Of a stretch of DNA of 8,100 nucleotides, positions 1-6,298 are shown one piece after another. The position numbers and the translations under genes are program-made. Source of the DNA: Firmicutes bacterium UBA994 (GTDB taxonomy: Bacteria > Bacillota > UBA994); contig DBBC01000003.1 of assembly GCA_002292025.1 (NCBI GenBank), positions 1 through 8,100 on the forward strand. The letters are read 5' to 3'. Each line of letters begins with the position of its first letter. Within the stretch, counting starts at the first letter, position 1. The notes beneath the pieces were generated by a model. That model saw only the letters and a program-made list of their open reading frames with translations. It ran no database searches and was not told the origin of the DNA.

Positions 1-9
1 TAATTTTAG

Positions 10-35
10 AACCCCGAGCTTTGCTCGGGGTTTTT
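10..35 (+). terminator. Rho-independent terminator of an upstream gene outside the window
   Basis: An 8-bp perfect GC-rich stem (12-19 CCCCGAGC pairing with 23-30 GCTCGGGG), a TTT loop and five T residues at 31-35 form a textbook intrinsic terminator reading rightward. A10 and A11 can extend the stem against T31 and T32. It ends transcription of a gene left of the window. In Bacillota the gene before the CxxH/CxxC-rlmH pair is often an HtrA-type protease of the walRK cluster, but that is inference here. Confidence 0.93.
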
Positions 36-55
36 GCCAAACAAAGGAGGGCGTT

Positions 56-223
56 ATGTTTGTCGTCTGTAGCGAGCACCTAGAGCAAGCCATCGACGAG
101 TTTGTCGACGCGTATGAGTCTCCGCCGGATATCCACTTGCTGGCCGAGATTATATTCACGGAGTGGACGGCACCGCCGACATGCCACTTCTGCAGCGCCC
201 CGCCAAAGTTCTTGGTGGTTTAG
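56..223 (+). CDS. CxxH/CxxC small zinc-ribbon-like protein (BA_5709-type family)
   Basis: A 55-residue protein of unknown biochemical role. It has two metal-ligand-like pairs: Cys5-x2-His8 near the N-terminus (MFVVCSEH) and Cys43-x2-Cys46 near the C-terminus (TCHFC), separated by an acidic helix-like stretch containing EFVDAYESPP. This spacing and the phrase DEFVDAYE.PP match the short CxxH/CxxC family known from Bacillota, encoded just before rlmH. The four residues could bind one zinc ion; that is inferred from the pattern. The start is well supported: AAAGGAGG at 42-49 lies 6 bases before the ATG. The TAG stop at 221-223 directly abuts the rlmH ATG at 224, so the two genes are almost certainly co-transcribed and coupled. 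Its length makes it easy to miss in automated calls. Confidence 0.9.
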   Translation: MFVVCSEHLEQAIDEFVDAYESPPDIHLLAEIIFTEWTAPPTCHFCSAPPKFLVV

Positions 224-703
224 ATGAAGATCACCATCATCGCGGTAGGGAACCTTAGGGAAACCTACTTTCGTGCTGCAGCGGAGGAATACCTTAAGCG
301 CCTCAGCCCCTATGCACAAGTGGCCGTAGTTGAGGTTGCCGAAGAGACAGCCCCCCTTGGCGCATCCCCGGCTAGTGAAGCCAAGCTGCGCGAAAAAGAG
401 GGGCAGCAGATATTGAAGGCGGTGCCCGCCGGTAGCCTAGCCCTAGTTCTGGCCATAGAGGGCAGGCAGCACAGCTCCGAGCAGTTTGCCGCTTGGCTTG
501 AGCAGCAACGCCTCATCGGCCGCAGCCACATATCCTTTATTATTGGCGGCTCCACCGGTCTGTCAGAACAGGTTAAGGCCCAGTCTGCCGGGCAAATATC
601 CTTCGGCGCCCTCACCCTGCCCCATCAACTGGCTCGCATCGTGCTGCTGGAACAGATCTACCGGGCCTTTAGGATATTGCGCAATGAGCCCTATCATAAG
701 TAG
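224..703 (+). CDS. rlmH: 23S rRNA (pseudouridine1915-N3)-methyltransferase RlmH
   Basis: RlmH is a cytoplasmic SPOUT-class methyltransferase. It uses S-adenosylmethionine to methylate N3 of pseudouridine 1915 in helix 69 of 23S rRNA, late in assembly on the 70S ribosome. The 159 residues are full family length. Visible signatures are the N-terminal MKITIIAVGN strand, LAIEG at 76-80, the trefoil-knot cofactor loop FIIGGSTGL at 105-113, LPHQLAR at 132-138 followed by the conserved LLEQIYRAFRI helix, and the invariant C-terminal EPYHK (155-159). The ATG at 224 follows the TAG stop of the CxxH/CxxC gene directly, so translation probably depends on the upstream ribosome. A terminator hairpin includes the final codons, so the two-gene unit ends here. 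Nothing is missing or altered. Confidence 0.97.
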   Translation: MKITIIAVGNLRETYFRAAAEEYLKRLSPYAQVAVVEVAEETAPLGASPASEAKLREKEGQQILKAVPAGSLALVLAIEGRQHSSEQFAAWLEQQRLIGRSHISFIIGGSTGLSEQVKAQSAGQISFGALTLPHQLARIVLLEQIYRAFRILRNEPYHK

Positions 704-713
704 GGCTCATTTT
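683..713 (+). terminator. Terminator hairpin overlapping the 3' end of rlmH
   Basis: A 10-bp perfect inverted repeat, AATGAGCCCT (683-692) and AGGGCTCATT (702-711), encloses a 9-base loop and is followed by TT, giving a run of four T at 710-713 when the end of the stem is counted. The left arm is coding sequence for the conserved C-terminal Asn-Glu-Pro. The TAG stop (701-703) straddles the loop and right arm. The T tract is short, so efficiency may be moderate. A stem-loop ending transcription of rlmH is the simplest reading. Confidence 0.75.
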
Positions 714-780
714 CGGTCATGCCTACTATATCGTGCGGGATCACACCTAAGCGGAGTAGGAAGGCCAAGGGCGTCACTAC

Positions 781-810
781 TTGAACACGGAGGTCTGAAA
801 GGCATATACT
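781..810 (+). promoter_or_regulatory. Candidate sigma-A promoter upstream of the rhodanese gene
   Basis: TTGAAC at 781-786 and TATACT at 805-810, separated by 18 bases, resemble sigma-A -35 and -10 elements (4/6 and 5/6 matches). Predicted initiation falls near 817, downstream of the TTG codon used as the best start of the rhodanese gene, so either this promoter or that start is wrong. The site sits after the rlmH terminator, where a new promoter would be expected. Confidence 0.4.
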
Positions 811-811
811 T

Positions 812-1189
812 TTGGTAATAGTCATGGTATTGCTAATAGGAGGTGTTGCCGTTCTGTTCTTTAGAAACTTTTTTAACCCAGGTTTTGTTAATGTCACCCC
901 TGCCGAAGCTGAAGCACTTATCACATCTAATGCTGTGACCGTCATCGATGTGCGAGAACCCTACGAGTTCGAGGCGGGTCGTATCCCATCGGCGAAGCTC
1001 ATACCCATAGACAAACTACCTGCAGCCCTAGGGACACTTAACAGGGATGAGAGTTATCTCTTGTTGTGCTCGCGCGGTGGCCGCAGCGCACGAGGAGCGG
1101 CACTGATGGTCCGCAATGGCTTTAAGACCACAAAAAACATGCGAGGCGGCATGGAGGCGTGGCGCGGCAAAGTAGTGCGCGGGCAGTAG
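812..1189 (+). CDS. Membrane-anchored single-domain rhodanese-like sulfurtransferase
   Basis: Rhodanese domains carry sulfane sulfur as a persulfide on a catalytic cysteine and pass it to thiol acceptors. This 125-residue protein has an N-terminal hydrophobic segment (about 2-17, VIVMVLLIGGVAVLFF), probably a signal anchor. One rhodanese domain follows: VTPAEAEALI (28-37), the substrate-loop motif VIDVREPYEFEAGRIPSA (44-61), the active-site loop CSRGGRSA with catalytic Cys86, and the closing GGMEAWRG (112-119). All key residues are present, so activity is likely. The physiological acceptor cannot be read from the sequence. The start is uncertain: TTG at 812 follows GAAAGG (797-802) at 9 bases, and ATG at 824 is an alternative lacking a ribosome site. 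AGGAGGTG at 838-845 has only a CTG (854) in frame at good spacing, which would remove the anchor. It stands alone between terminators or hairpins. Confidence 0.88.
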   Translation: MVIVMVLLIGGVAVLFFRNFFNPGFVNVTPAEAEALITSNAVTVIDVREPYEFEAGRIPSAKLIPIDKLPAALGTLNRDESYLLLCSRGGRSARGAALMVRNGFKTTKNMRGGMEAWRGKVVRGQ

Positions 1190-1256
1190 CAGAGAGGCCG
1201 CGGCAGCAGCCCCACCCACTAATGCCGTAGAGAATGGAGGGGACGCACGCACTGTG

Positions 1257-1280
1257 CGCAACCCGCCAAAAACGGGTGCG
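1257..1280 (+). other. Hairpin in the rhodanese-to-hypothetical intergenic gap
   Basis: CGCAACCCG (1257-1265) can pair with CGGGTGCG (1273-1280) with one unpaired A, around a CCAAAAA loop. No T tract follows (TAGGATCTTTG), so it is not a good intrinsic terminator. It lies 27 bases before the start of the next gene and could shape its leader RNA. The rest of 1190-1307 shows nothing else recognisable apart from the ribosome site. Confidence 0.35.
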
Positions 1281-1307
1281 TAGGATCTTTGTTGAGGAGT
1301 GGGTGTA

Positions 1308-1874
1308 ATGGGGACTCGGGCCAAGCTGGGGATCAAAGCTGTTATTGGTGTTGTCCTAGGTGCTGTTGCACTGCTGCTTATTGTGCCAATCCCTATTGAC
1401 ATCGAAGCGCCAGCGCTGGAAATAAGGTATGCTGACCCTTCGCACTTGGAAGAAAGGACAGTGTACATTCGAGGCTGGTTTAGTCTAAACGCTATTTTGG
1501 GCTGGCATAGTTTCAGGGGCACCATAAGAGTGTCAGGACACCCGGTGACTGATAATGCCCTTTTGTCTACCCCGCTACGTCTATATCCTTGGCCTGCCGA
1601 GCGCTGGAGCTTATGGGAGTCACGCCACGAAATGCTGATTTATGTCGACCCCAAAAACCTGGTCCCGATATCGGGGACCAAGCTAACGGTACCTAAGCAC
1701 GTGGTTTTTGGCGCAATCTTTACCACGCCATTCTTTAGGCAGACCATGATCCAAGTAAATAGCGACGAGGGACAAAGTCCCAACGACTTTCGCGCAGTTG
1801 TCCTTAACGCCACCACGCGTGAGGAGGCGCTTGCCAGTGTGCGCCGCCATATCTACCGCTTCCCACGCCAATAA
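1308..1874 (+). CDS. Unrecognised protein with N-terminal membrane anchor
   Basis: I do not recognise this 188-residue protein. It begins with a basic stretch (Arg4, Lys6, Lys10) and a hydrophobic segment at about 9-30 (IKAVIGVVLGAVALLLIVPIP), so it is probably a signal-anchored or secreted protein with the remainder outside the membrane. The body alternates short hydrophobic and polar strands (TVYIRGWFSL, GTIRVSG, MLIYVDP, KLTVPKHVVFG) and is rich in Trp and Tyr, suggesting a beta-rich fold. The C-terminus is basic (VRRHIYRFPRQ). No cysteine, lipobox or catalytic motif is visible. The ATG at 1308 is preferred because GAGGAG (1294-1299) lies 8 bases upstream; the in-frame GTG at 1299 overlaps that ribosome site. 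Its TAA abuts the stop of the convergent ABC gene with no intergenic base. Confidence 0.75.
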   Translation: MGTRAKLGIKAVIGVVLGAVALLLIVPIPIDIEAPALEIRYADPSHLEERTVYIRGWFSLNAILGWHSFRGTIRVSGHPVTDNALLSTPLRLYPWPAERWSLWESRHEMLIYVDPKNLVPISGTKLTVPKHVVFGAIFTTPFFRQTMIQVNSDEGQSPNDFRAVVLNATTREEALASVRRHIYRFPRQ

Positions 1875-3641
1875 CTAGGCTTCAAGCGCGATGTCGTCAC
1901 GCCAATTCATTAATGTCCTCATTTCGTCACATCTCTCCAGCAATGCGTCGAGTTTACCTTCGTCCACCACTCTGCCATCTTTAAGGACGATGATATGGTC
2001 CGCCCGCCGTAGTGCAGCCTGCCTGTGCGATACGACAAGGCATGTGCGGTTTGGGTCGGCGAAAACTCGCTCCCACATCTGGCGCTCTGTGTCCACGTCT
2101 AGCGCGGAGGAGAGGTCGTCAAAGACTAGGAGGTCGGCATTTCGGGCAAACATACGGGCGGCAGAAACTCGTTGTACCTGCCCACCGCTAAGTCTTACCC
2201 CTTTGCTGCCCACGACAGTATCTAAGCCCATTTCAAAGCCGGCAATGTCTGGCTCCAGCACGGCGGAGTGAACTGCTGCGCCTAAGGTATGTTCGGCCGT
2301 AGCCTCGCCCAGCACAATATTCCCCCTGATGGTATCACTGAACAATATGGGCACTTGCGATGTAAATGCGACCCGCGGCGGAGTCATAAAATCGGCGAGA
2401 TTCTGGATAGGGCCTTCGTTCCACAGAACTTGTCCTGACTGCAGCGTCACCAGGCCCAGTAGCGCGCGCAAAAAAGTAGTTTTACCGGCCCCGATTCGCC
2501 CTGTTACGACGACAAACTCTCCGCGTTGTATAGTAAGATTAATCCCCGCAATTCCCTTGTCTGAGTTGGGATAGCGAAACGATAGCCCTTGCGCTGCCAA
2601 AACCCGCAGCGGGTCCTCGGTGCGGGGAGCGGGCAGGGGAGGCGAGAGCTCGCCCTGTAAGAAAAGGTGGTTAGCCCGCACAAGGTCTTCTGCCGGGAGG
2701 CCTGGCAACAGCTCTAGCATGCGCCCAAGGGCCACAGAGGTCTGCTTCACATGACCCAGAAAGAAGCCAAAGAACTCCGAAAACCCCGTTGCTAAGCCAA
2801 GGTAGTTTACGAAAAGTGCAAAGTCCCCAACTGAGAAATCCCCAGCCTGCATGGCTTGACCAGCCACCAGCAGTATTATCCCCGTGCCTAGTGAGACGCT
2901 AGAACCGGTGAACGAGTCTAACAACAGTGAAAACGCTCTGTCTCTGAGTGCAAGGCGTCTGCGCACCTCATTAAGGGTCTGCAGCCGATGTGCTACATGC
3001 TGCTCAGCCTGTGCGAGCTGAATAGATTGTACGGCCCCGAAAACTTCCCCCATGAATCCTGTCACTGCGGCTGTCGAGTCACGGCTAGCCTGCCGGTAGG
3101 CCTCGAATCTCGCCGTTGCCTTCTGAAAGACAACCATCACTACAAACAGCGGCAAAAAGACAAACACAGCAATGCGGGGGCTGATGCTGATAAGGATTCC
3201 CATCGCCGCGACAGCAAAGCCTATGGTACCGAGCATATCCGATGTCCAGCTGATAAAATCCTCTACCTGCTCTGCGTCGTCCCGAAAGTAGCTCACGGCC
3301 TCCCCCGGAGAGCAAGATAGTGCCTCTGCGCCCGGTCGCCTTAATACCCCTTTCAACAGATTGTGACGCAACAGACCGGAGACTGAAAAGCGCAGTGTGG
3401 CGTCGGTGTATGCACCCATGAGTATGCATGAAACGCGCGCTAGGGCTACAGCTATCAGCATGGCCATAATGGTCAAGACGTTGAAGTCTGCCTGCTCGCC
3501 CGTTATACCGGCAAAGAACTCGCGCGCGATAAGCCCCGATAACAGCAGGAACATGTATACTGCAGCCCACGCCAGAGCATTCATGAGATAGAGGTAAGGT
3601 CGGTAAAGAATCATGCGCCGCACAGCGTGGAACATCCTCAT
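1875..3641 (-). CDS. ABC exporter half-transporter, subunit with the Asp-type (non-catalytic) Walker B
   Basis: A 588-residue type IV ABC exporter subunit: six membrane helices (about 18-40, 55-77, 135-154, 155-173, 245-263, 272-295), then an ATPase domain from about 346. Visible motifs are the A-loop Tyr357, Walker A GRIGAGKTT (381-389), Q-loop Gln429, a canonical LSGGQ signature (484-488), Walker B LLVFDD (504-509), D-loop SALD (512-515) and H-loop His539. The usual catalytic Glu after Walker B is Asp509, so this subunit's own ATP site is predicted to hydrolyse poorly. It should supply the intact signature to the partner's site. The ATG overlaps the partner's TGA as ATGA, which supports a coupled 1:1 heterodimer. 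A second ATG two codons later is also possible. The substrate cannot be inferred; drugs, lipids or peptides are all known for this class. Confidence 0.94.
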   Translation of the reverse strand: MRMFHAVRRMILYRPYLYLMNALAWAAVYMFLLLSGLIAREFFAGITGEQADFNVLTIMAMLIAVALARVSCILMGAYTDATLRFSVSGLLRHNLLKGVLRRPGAEALSCSPGEAVSYFRDDAEQVEDFISWTSDMLGTIGFAVAAMGILISISPRIAVFVFLPLFVVMVVFQKATARFEAYRQASRDSTAAVTGFMGEVFGAVQSIQLAQAEQHVAHRLQTLNEVRRRLALRDRAFSLLLDSFTGSSVSLGTGIILLVAGQAMQAGDFSVGDFALFVNYLGLATGFSEFFGFFLGHVKQTSVALGRMLELLPGLPAEDLVRANHLFLQGELSPPLPAPRTEDPLRVLAAQGLSFRYPNSDKGIAGINLTIQRGEFVVVTGRIGAGKTTFLRALLGLVTLQSGQVLWNEGPIQNLADFMTPPRVAFTSQVPILFSDTIRGNIVLGEATAEHTLGAAVHSAVLEPDIAGFEMGLDTVVGSKGVRLSGGQVQRVSAARMFARNADLLVFDDLSSALDVDTERQMWERVFADPNRTCLVVSHRQAALRRADHIIVLKDGRVVDEGKLDALLERCDEMRTLMNWRDDIALEA

Positions 3642-5386
3642 ACCAACAGCTCCTTCAGGCCTGTCTGGAGCAGGGCGTTGAAGCGCGAATCGGGTTGATG
3701 AAGTAGGTCGACCCTGCTGCCGTGTTCTATTACATGACCATGCTCTAAGATAAGTATGTCATCCGCTCTCTCCACCGTCTCCAGTCGATGCGCAATGATT
3801 ACGCCGGTGCGGTTAGCGAGAAGCCGTGTCACGGCACGCTCCAGTAAATGCTCGGTGGCAGGGTCAAGCCGCGAGGAGGCTTCATCCAGCACCACCAGCC
3901 CCGGGTCCATAAGAAAACAGCGGGCTAAGGCCAAGAGTTGTGCCTCCCCGGCCGACATACCGGCACCACCCGGGGCCAGCACCGTATCCAGCCCGAGCGG
4001 CTGCGAGTCAAGCCACGCCCCTAAGCCTAGTTCACTGAGCACGGCTAGGGCCTGATTGTCTGTGACACCGGGGTCAAATAACGTTAGGTTATCGCGTATG
4101 GTGGCCTGAAAGAGTTGCACGTCTTGTGTAACGAAGGCCACTTTGCTGCGCAGAGCCGCGAGGGTGGTGTCACGCGTGCTCACGCCGCCAATTTCCACGC
4201 TGCCGTCGGTCGGGTCATAAAGACGGAGTAGGAGTCGGGCCAGCGTGGTCTTGCCGCTGCCGGTGCGTCCCAAAAGCCCCAATACCTTGCCGGGCTCCAG
4301 ACGGAGGGTAATATCTTGCAGTACCGGATCTTCATCCGGTTCATAGCTGAAACTCGTTCCCCTTAGCTCAACACTCAATGGACCGCTGGGCAGCGCAGAT
4401 ACGTGACCGTCGACAACCCGCGAGCGTTTTTCTAGCAGGGACACAACCCTCGCGATACTAGCCCCGGCACGCTGCAGCTCCTGCATCTGGTTTCTAATTT
4501 GCTCGATGGGCCAGCGCAGAAGCTCGGTATACTGGATAATCATAAATATTGCACCGATGGTCACGAGTCCTTCGGCCCATAGATACGCACTAAGCCCAAA
4601 AGCGATAGCATTGCCCAGCGCAAAAGTTAGGATAGTCGCCCCCCACAACGATACATCCGCGACGTACGCTTTGCGCATGGCGGGAAGCCATGCCCGTAGC
4701 TGCTCGAAGAAGCGGAACATCACATACCCTCGTGCTCCGTTGGCACGAATGTCCTCAGTTCCTGCTAGGTGTTCGGCCAGAAAGCCATAGAACTTACCGC
4801 TAAGCTGGCGCGTGGCTGCCCAATAGGGCACGGCGATGCCGCGCAGATACGTCAACACCCCGACAGCGCTGAGGGTGAAGACGCCTAGGCCTATGCCTAC
4901 CCGGTAGTCCTCGCGAAAGAGAACTATCACCACGCCAACCAGCAGCAAAGCATTAGCGAAAACACCAATAACTAGCTGCGAGAAAAAGCGAGACAGCTTG
5001 GTTACATCACCATCTAGGCGTTCGATCAGTTCGCCTGGAGTATGGGCCTTGTGAAAGGACATATCCAGCGCTAGGCAGTGTGCGGCGAGGTCACCTCTTA
5101 ACTTGTTGGCGGCTGTCCAGCCGACAGTCTCGCTGACGTACTCTGAGCACGCTTCAAGTGCCGACCCGAGCAGCGCGACGATGACAAAAGCAAGGGCTGT
5201 GACCCCTAAAGCGTAATCTGAACGAGTGCCTGTTGCTGTGTCGACAAAGATGCGCAGCAACTGGGGTCTGGCGAGCTGCAGCATTAGGTTAGCCACGATC
5301 AGAATTCCGAGCAACGACACCATCCGCTTCTGCGGGCTAAGGTACCTCGCCAGTAAGCGGTAGTATTGTCGTAGCGGGATGCCCAC
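3638..5386 (-). CDS. ABC exporter half-transporter, catalytic subunit with degenerate signature
   Basis: A 582-residue ABC exporter subunit, first gene of the operon. Six membrane helices (about 22-39, 59-77, 136-157, 164-187, 247-269, 273-289) precede an ATPase domain starting near 338. Motifs are A-loop Tyr348, Walker A GRTGSGKTT (373-381), Q-loop Gln421, Walker B LVVLDE with catalytic Glu502, and H-loop His533. The signature is MSAGE (477-481) instead of LSGGQ, and the D-loop reads SRLD. This complements the partner subunit: Glu502 here faces the partner's intact LSGGQ, giving one consensus site, while the partner's Asp509 faces MSAGE, giving one degenerate site. The GTG at 5386 is chosen because AAGGAG (5400-5395) ends 8 bases before it. 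The alternative GTG at 5395 overlaps the ribosome site and would add three residues. Confidence 0.94.
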   Translation of the reverse strand: MGIPLRQYYRLLARYLSPQKRMVSLLGILIVANLMLQLARPQLLRIFVDTATGTRSDYALGVTALAFVIVALLGSALEACSEYVSETVGWTAANKLRGDLAAHCLALDMSFHKAHTPGELIERLDGDVTKLSRFFSQLVIGVFANALLLVGVVIVLFREDYRVGIGLGVFTLSAVGVLTYLRGIAVPYWAATRQLSGKFYGFLAEHLAGTEDIRANGARGYVMFRFFEQLRAWLPAMRKAYVADVSLWGATILTFALGNAIAFGLSAYLWAEGLVTIGAIFMIIQYTELLRWPIEQIRNQMQELQRAGASIARVVSLLEKRSRVVDGHVSALPSGPLSVELRGTSFSYEPDEDPVLQDITLRLEPGKVLGLLGRTGSGKTTLARLLLRLYDPTDGSVEIGGVSTRDTTLAALRSKVAFVTQDVQLFQATIRDNLTLFDPGVTDNQALAVLSELGLGAWLDSQPLGLDTVLAPGGAGMSAGEAQLLALARCFLMDPGLVVLDEASSRLDPATEHLLERAVTRLLANRTGVIIAHRLETVERADDILILEHGHVIEHGSRVDLLHQPDSRFNALLQTGLKELLV

Positions 5387-5407
5387 GACTGCCACTCCTT
5401 CCTCAAC

Positions 5408-5533
5408 TTAACGTTGCCCCTCGCCCTCACGCCCGAATAAGGCCGCCCCGAAAACAACATGCAATGGTGCCGGGCCTAGGCCAACCAGTGGGAAGAAGGC
5501 AATCGGCATAGGAGCCATGGGCGGCATTCCCAT
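5408..5533 (-). CDS. Possible small hydrophobic protein upstream of the ABC operon
   Basis: Low-confidence ORF of 41 residues, rich in Met and Pro at the start (MGMPPMAPMP), then a hydrophobic stretch (IAFFPLVGLGPAPLHVVFGA, about 11-30) and a charged tail (REGEGQR). It ends 21 bases before the start of the first ABC gene, with that gene's ribosome site between. AAGGAG at 5554-5549 lies 15 bases before the ATG, which is too far for normal use; a second ATG at 5527 is further still. The open frame continues upstream to 5686, but that would start inside a terminator. It may be a small membrane protein accompanying the transporter or simply an untranslated leader; sequence alone does not decide. 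Confidence 0.28.
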   Translation of the reverse strand: MGMPPMAPMPIAFFPLVGLGPAPLHVVFGAALFGREGEGQR

Positions 5534-5576
5534 GCGCGGCGAGTTTTGCTCCTTATCTGTCGTGTCGCTAGTGCCT

Positions 5577-5585
5577 AGTATAGCA
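5577..5585 (-). promoter_or_regulatory. Candidate extended -10 promoter for the ABC operon
   Basis: Read on the minus strand, TGCTATACT (5585-5577) combines a TGn extension with a 5/6 -10 hexamer. No good -35 lies at 16-18 bases, which is tolerated at extended -10 promoters. It lies downstream of the DUF302 terminator and about 190 bases upstream of the first ABC start codon, so it is well placed to begin the ABC transcript. Confidence 0.4.
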
Positions 5586-5647
5586 CTAATCGCCTTGTAA
5601 AAGCAGTTCTGTTGCACGTCAGGCACATTAGATTGATAGCGCGTGGC

Positions 5648-5683
5648 AAAATAAAACCCCCTATCGGCCAAAGGCCAAGGGGG
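5648..5683 (-). terminator. Rho-independent terminator of the DUF302 gene
   Basis: On the minus strand, CCCCC (5683-5679) pairs with GGGGG (5661-5657), and inner GGCC/GGCC segments (5676-5673 and 5669-5666) pair around a TTT loop, leaving a small internal mismatch. The T-rich tract TTTTATTTT (5656-5648) follows. It lies 60 bases beyond the DUF302 stop codon and separates that gene from the ABC operon. A second small dyad, AACCCAGTGGGTT (5703-5715), lies between the stop codon and this terminator. Confidence 0.85.
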
Positions 5684-5743
5684 CAAGGATACTCGTTCTT
5701 AGAACCCAGTGGGTTATGGGGTGGTTTACGGCACAGCTTTGAG

Positions 5744-6220
5744 CTATTGTGTGATGTTACGTATCATGTTTTCGGTGACGACAGAAGCGCGGGCGATAAC
5801 GTCGTTAATAACGCCGCCGAACATGCGGCCAAACAGAGGGGAGTTCATGCGACCAATATAAGTGTTGCCGTTGCTCTTTTCATAGATGGCGATACGGCAG
5901 GGGATCAGGGGGGAGACAATCCGTTCGTTATCTAGACGCAAAATTTCTGCCGAATACGTGGCTGAGCACACTTCCACAATTTTAACGTTGCGGATATCGT
6001 GTCCAAAGTTTGCCAGCGTAGCTTTCATATCGTGCTGCCCTACTATTTTCCATCCGGCGCGCTCCACCTCGGCGGTGAAAGCCTCAACTGTTTGGTCAAA
6101 ATTATATTTACTACGGCTCTCCATCATCATCAATCTGGGGGCCATGCTATAGACCAACAAGCCCATGACCAGCATGCCCGCCACTACACCCGCAGTAACC
6201 ATTAAAACCAATTTATTCAT
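5744..6220 (-). CDS. DUF302-family protein with N-terminal membrane anchor
   Basis: A 158-residue protein with a hydrophobic N-terminal segment (about 3-27, LVLMVTAGVVAGMLVMGLLVYSM) followed by a DUF302 domain (about 40-150). Family hallmarks visible are the FDQTVEAFTAEVERAGWKIV start (41-60), VEVCSATYSAEIL with Cys85 (82-94), the IPCRIAIYE strand with Cys108 (106-114) and the MFGGVINDVI segment near the end (133-142). The molecular function of DUF302 is not established. The two conserved cysteines suggest a redox or metal role, but that is inference. ATG at 6220 is preferred because GGAGG lies 9 bases upstream; ATG at 6226 is only 3 bases from it. The open frame up to 6331 would overlap the regulator gene and lacks support. 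It follows a Crp/Fnr regulator, is preceded by a CRP-like dyad at activating distance, and ends at its own terminator. Confidence 0.87.
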   Translation of the reverse strand: MNKLVLMVTAGVVAGMLVMGLLVYSMAPRLMMMESRSKYNFDQTVEAFTAEVERAGWKIVGQHDMKATLANFGHDIRNVKIVEVCSATYSAEILRLDNERIVSPLIPCRIAIYEKSNGNTYIGRMNSPLFGRMFGGVINDVIARASVVTENMIRNITQ

Positions 6221-6271
6221 TCCCATCTTCCTCCCTACGATGGCAAACCATTGTGATTTGCTTCTGTAAGG

Positions 6272-6277
6272 ATTATA
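6272..6277 (-). promoter_or_regulatory. Predicted -10 element (TATAAT) of the DUF302 gene
   Basis: A perfect TATAAT reads on the minus strand at 6277-6272, 51 bases before the DUF302 ATG. No -35 hexamer is recognisable at 16-18 bases (AGTACT, CAGTAC and ACAGTA are poor), as expected for a promoter that needs an activator. Predicted initiation is near 6265. Confidence 0.6.
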
Positions 6278-6298
6278 ACGTTCATGATGACGCAGTAC

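Noticed and set aside
1028..1525. 165-residue minus-strand frame
   Set aside because: It runs opposite the rhodanese catalytic domain and the start of the next gene, has low-complexity Ala/Thr/Ser composition and no recognisable motif.
1768..1782. GGGAC/GTCCC hairpin as a terminator for the ABC operon
   Set aside because: The stem is only 5 bp, lies about 95 bases past the ABC stop inside the opposing gene, and no T tract follows on either strand.
1864..1911. Direct repeat CACGCCAAT flanking the junction of the convergent genes
   Set aside because: Two 9-base copies in coding DNA are compatible with chance. There is no inverted terminal structure or target duplication to suggest insertion.
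3085..3570. 161-residue minus-strand frame and other frames across the ABC genes
   Set aside because: These are shifted-frame shadows of the clearly coding exporter genes, with Cys/Arg/His-rich nonsense composition.
5408..5686. 92-residue minus-strand reading frame starting at TTG 5686
   Set aside because: Its first codons lie inside the DUF302 terminator stem and have no ribosome site. Only the last 41 codons were kept, as a doubtful gene.
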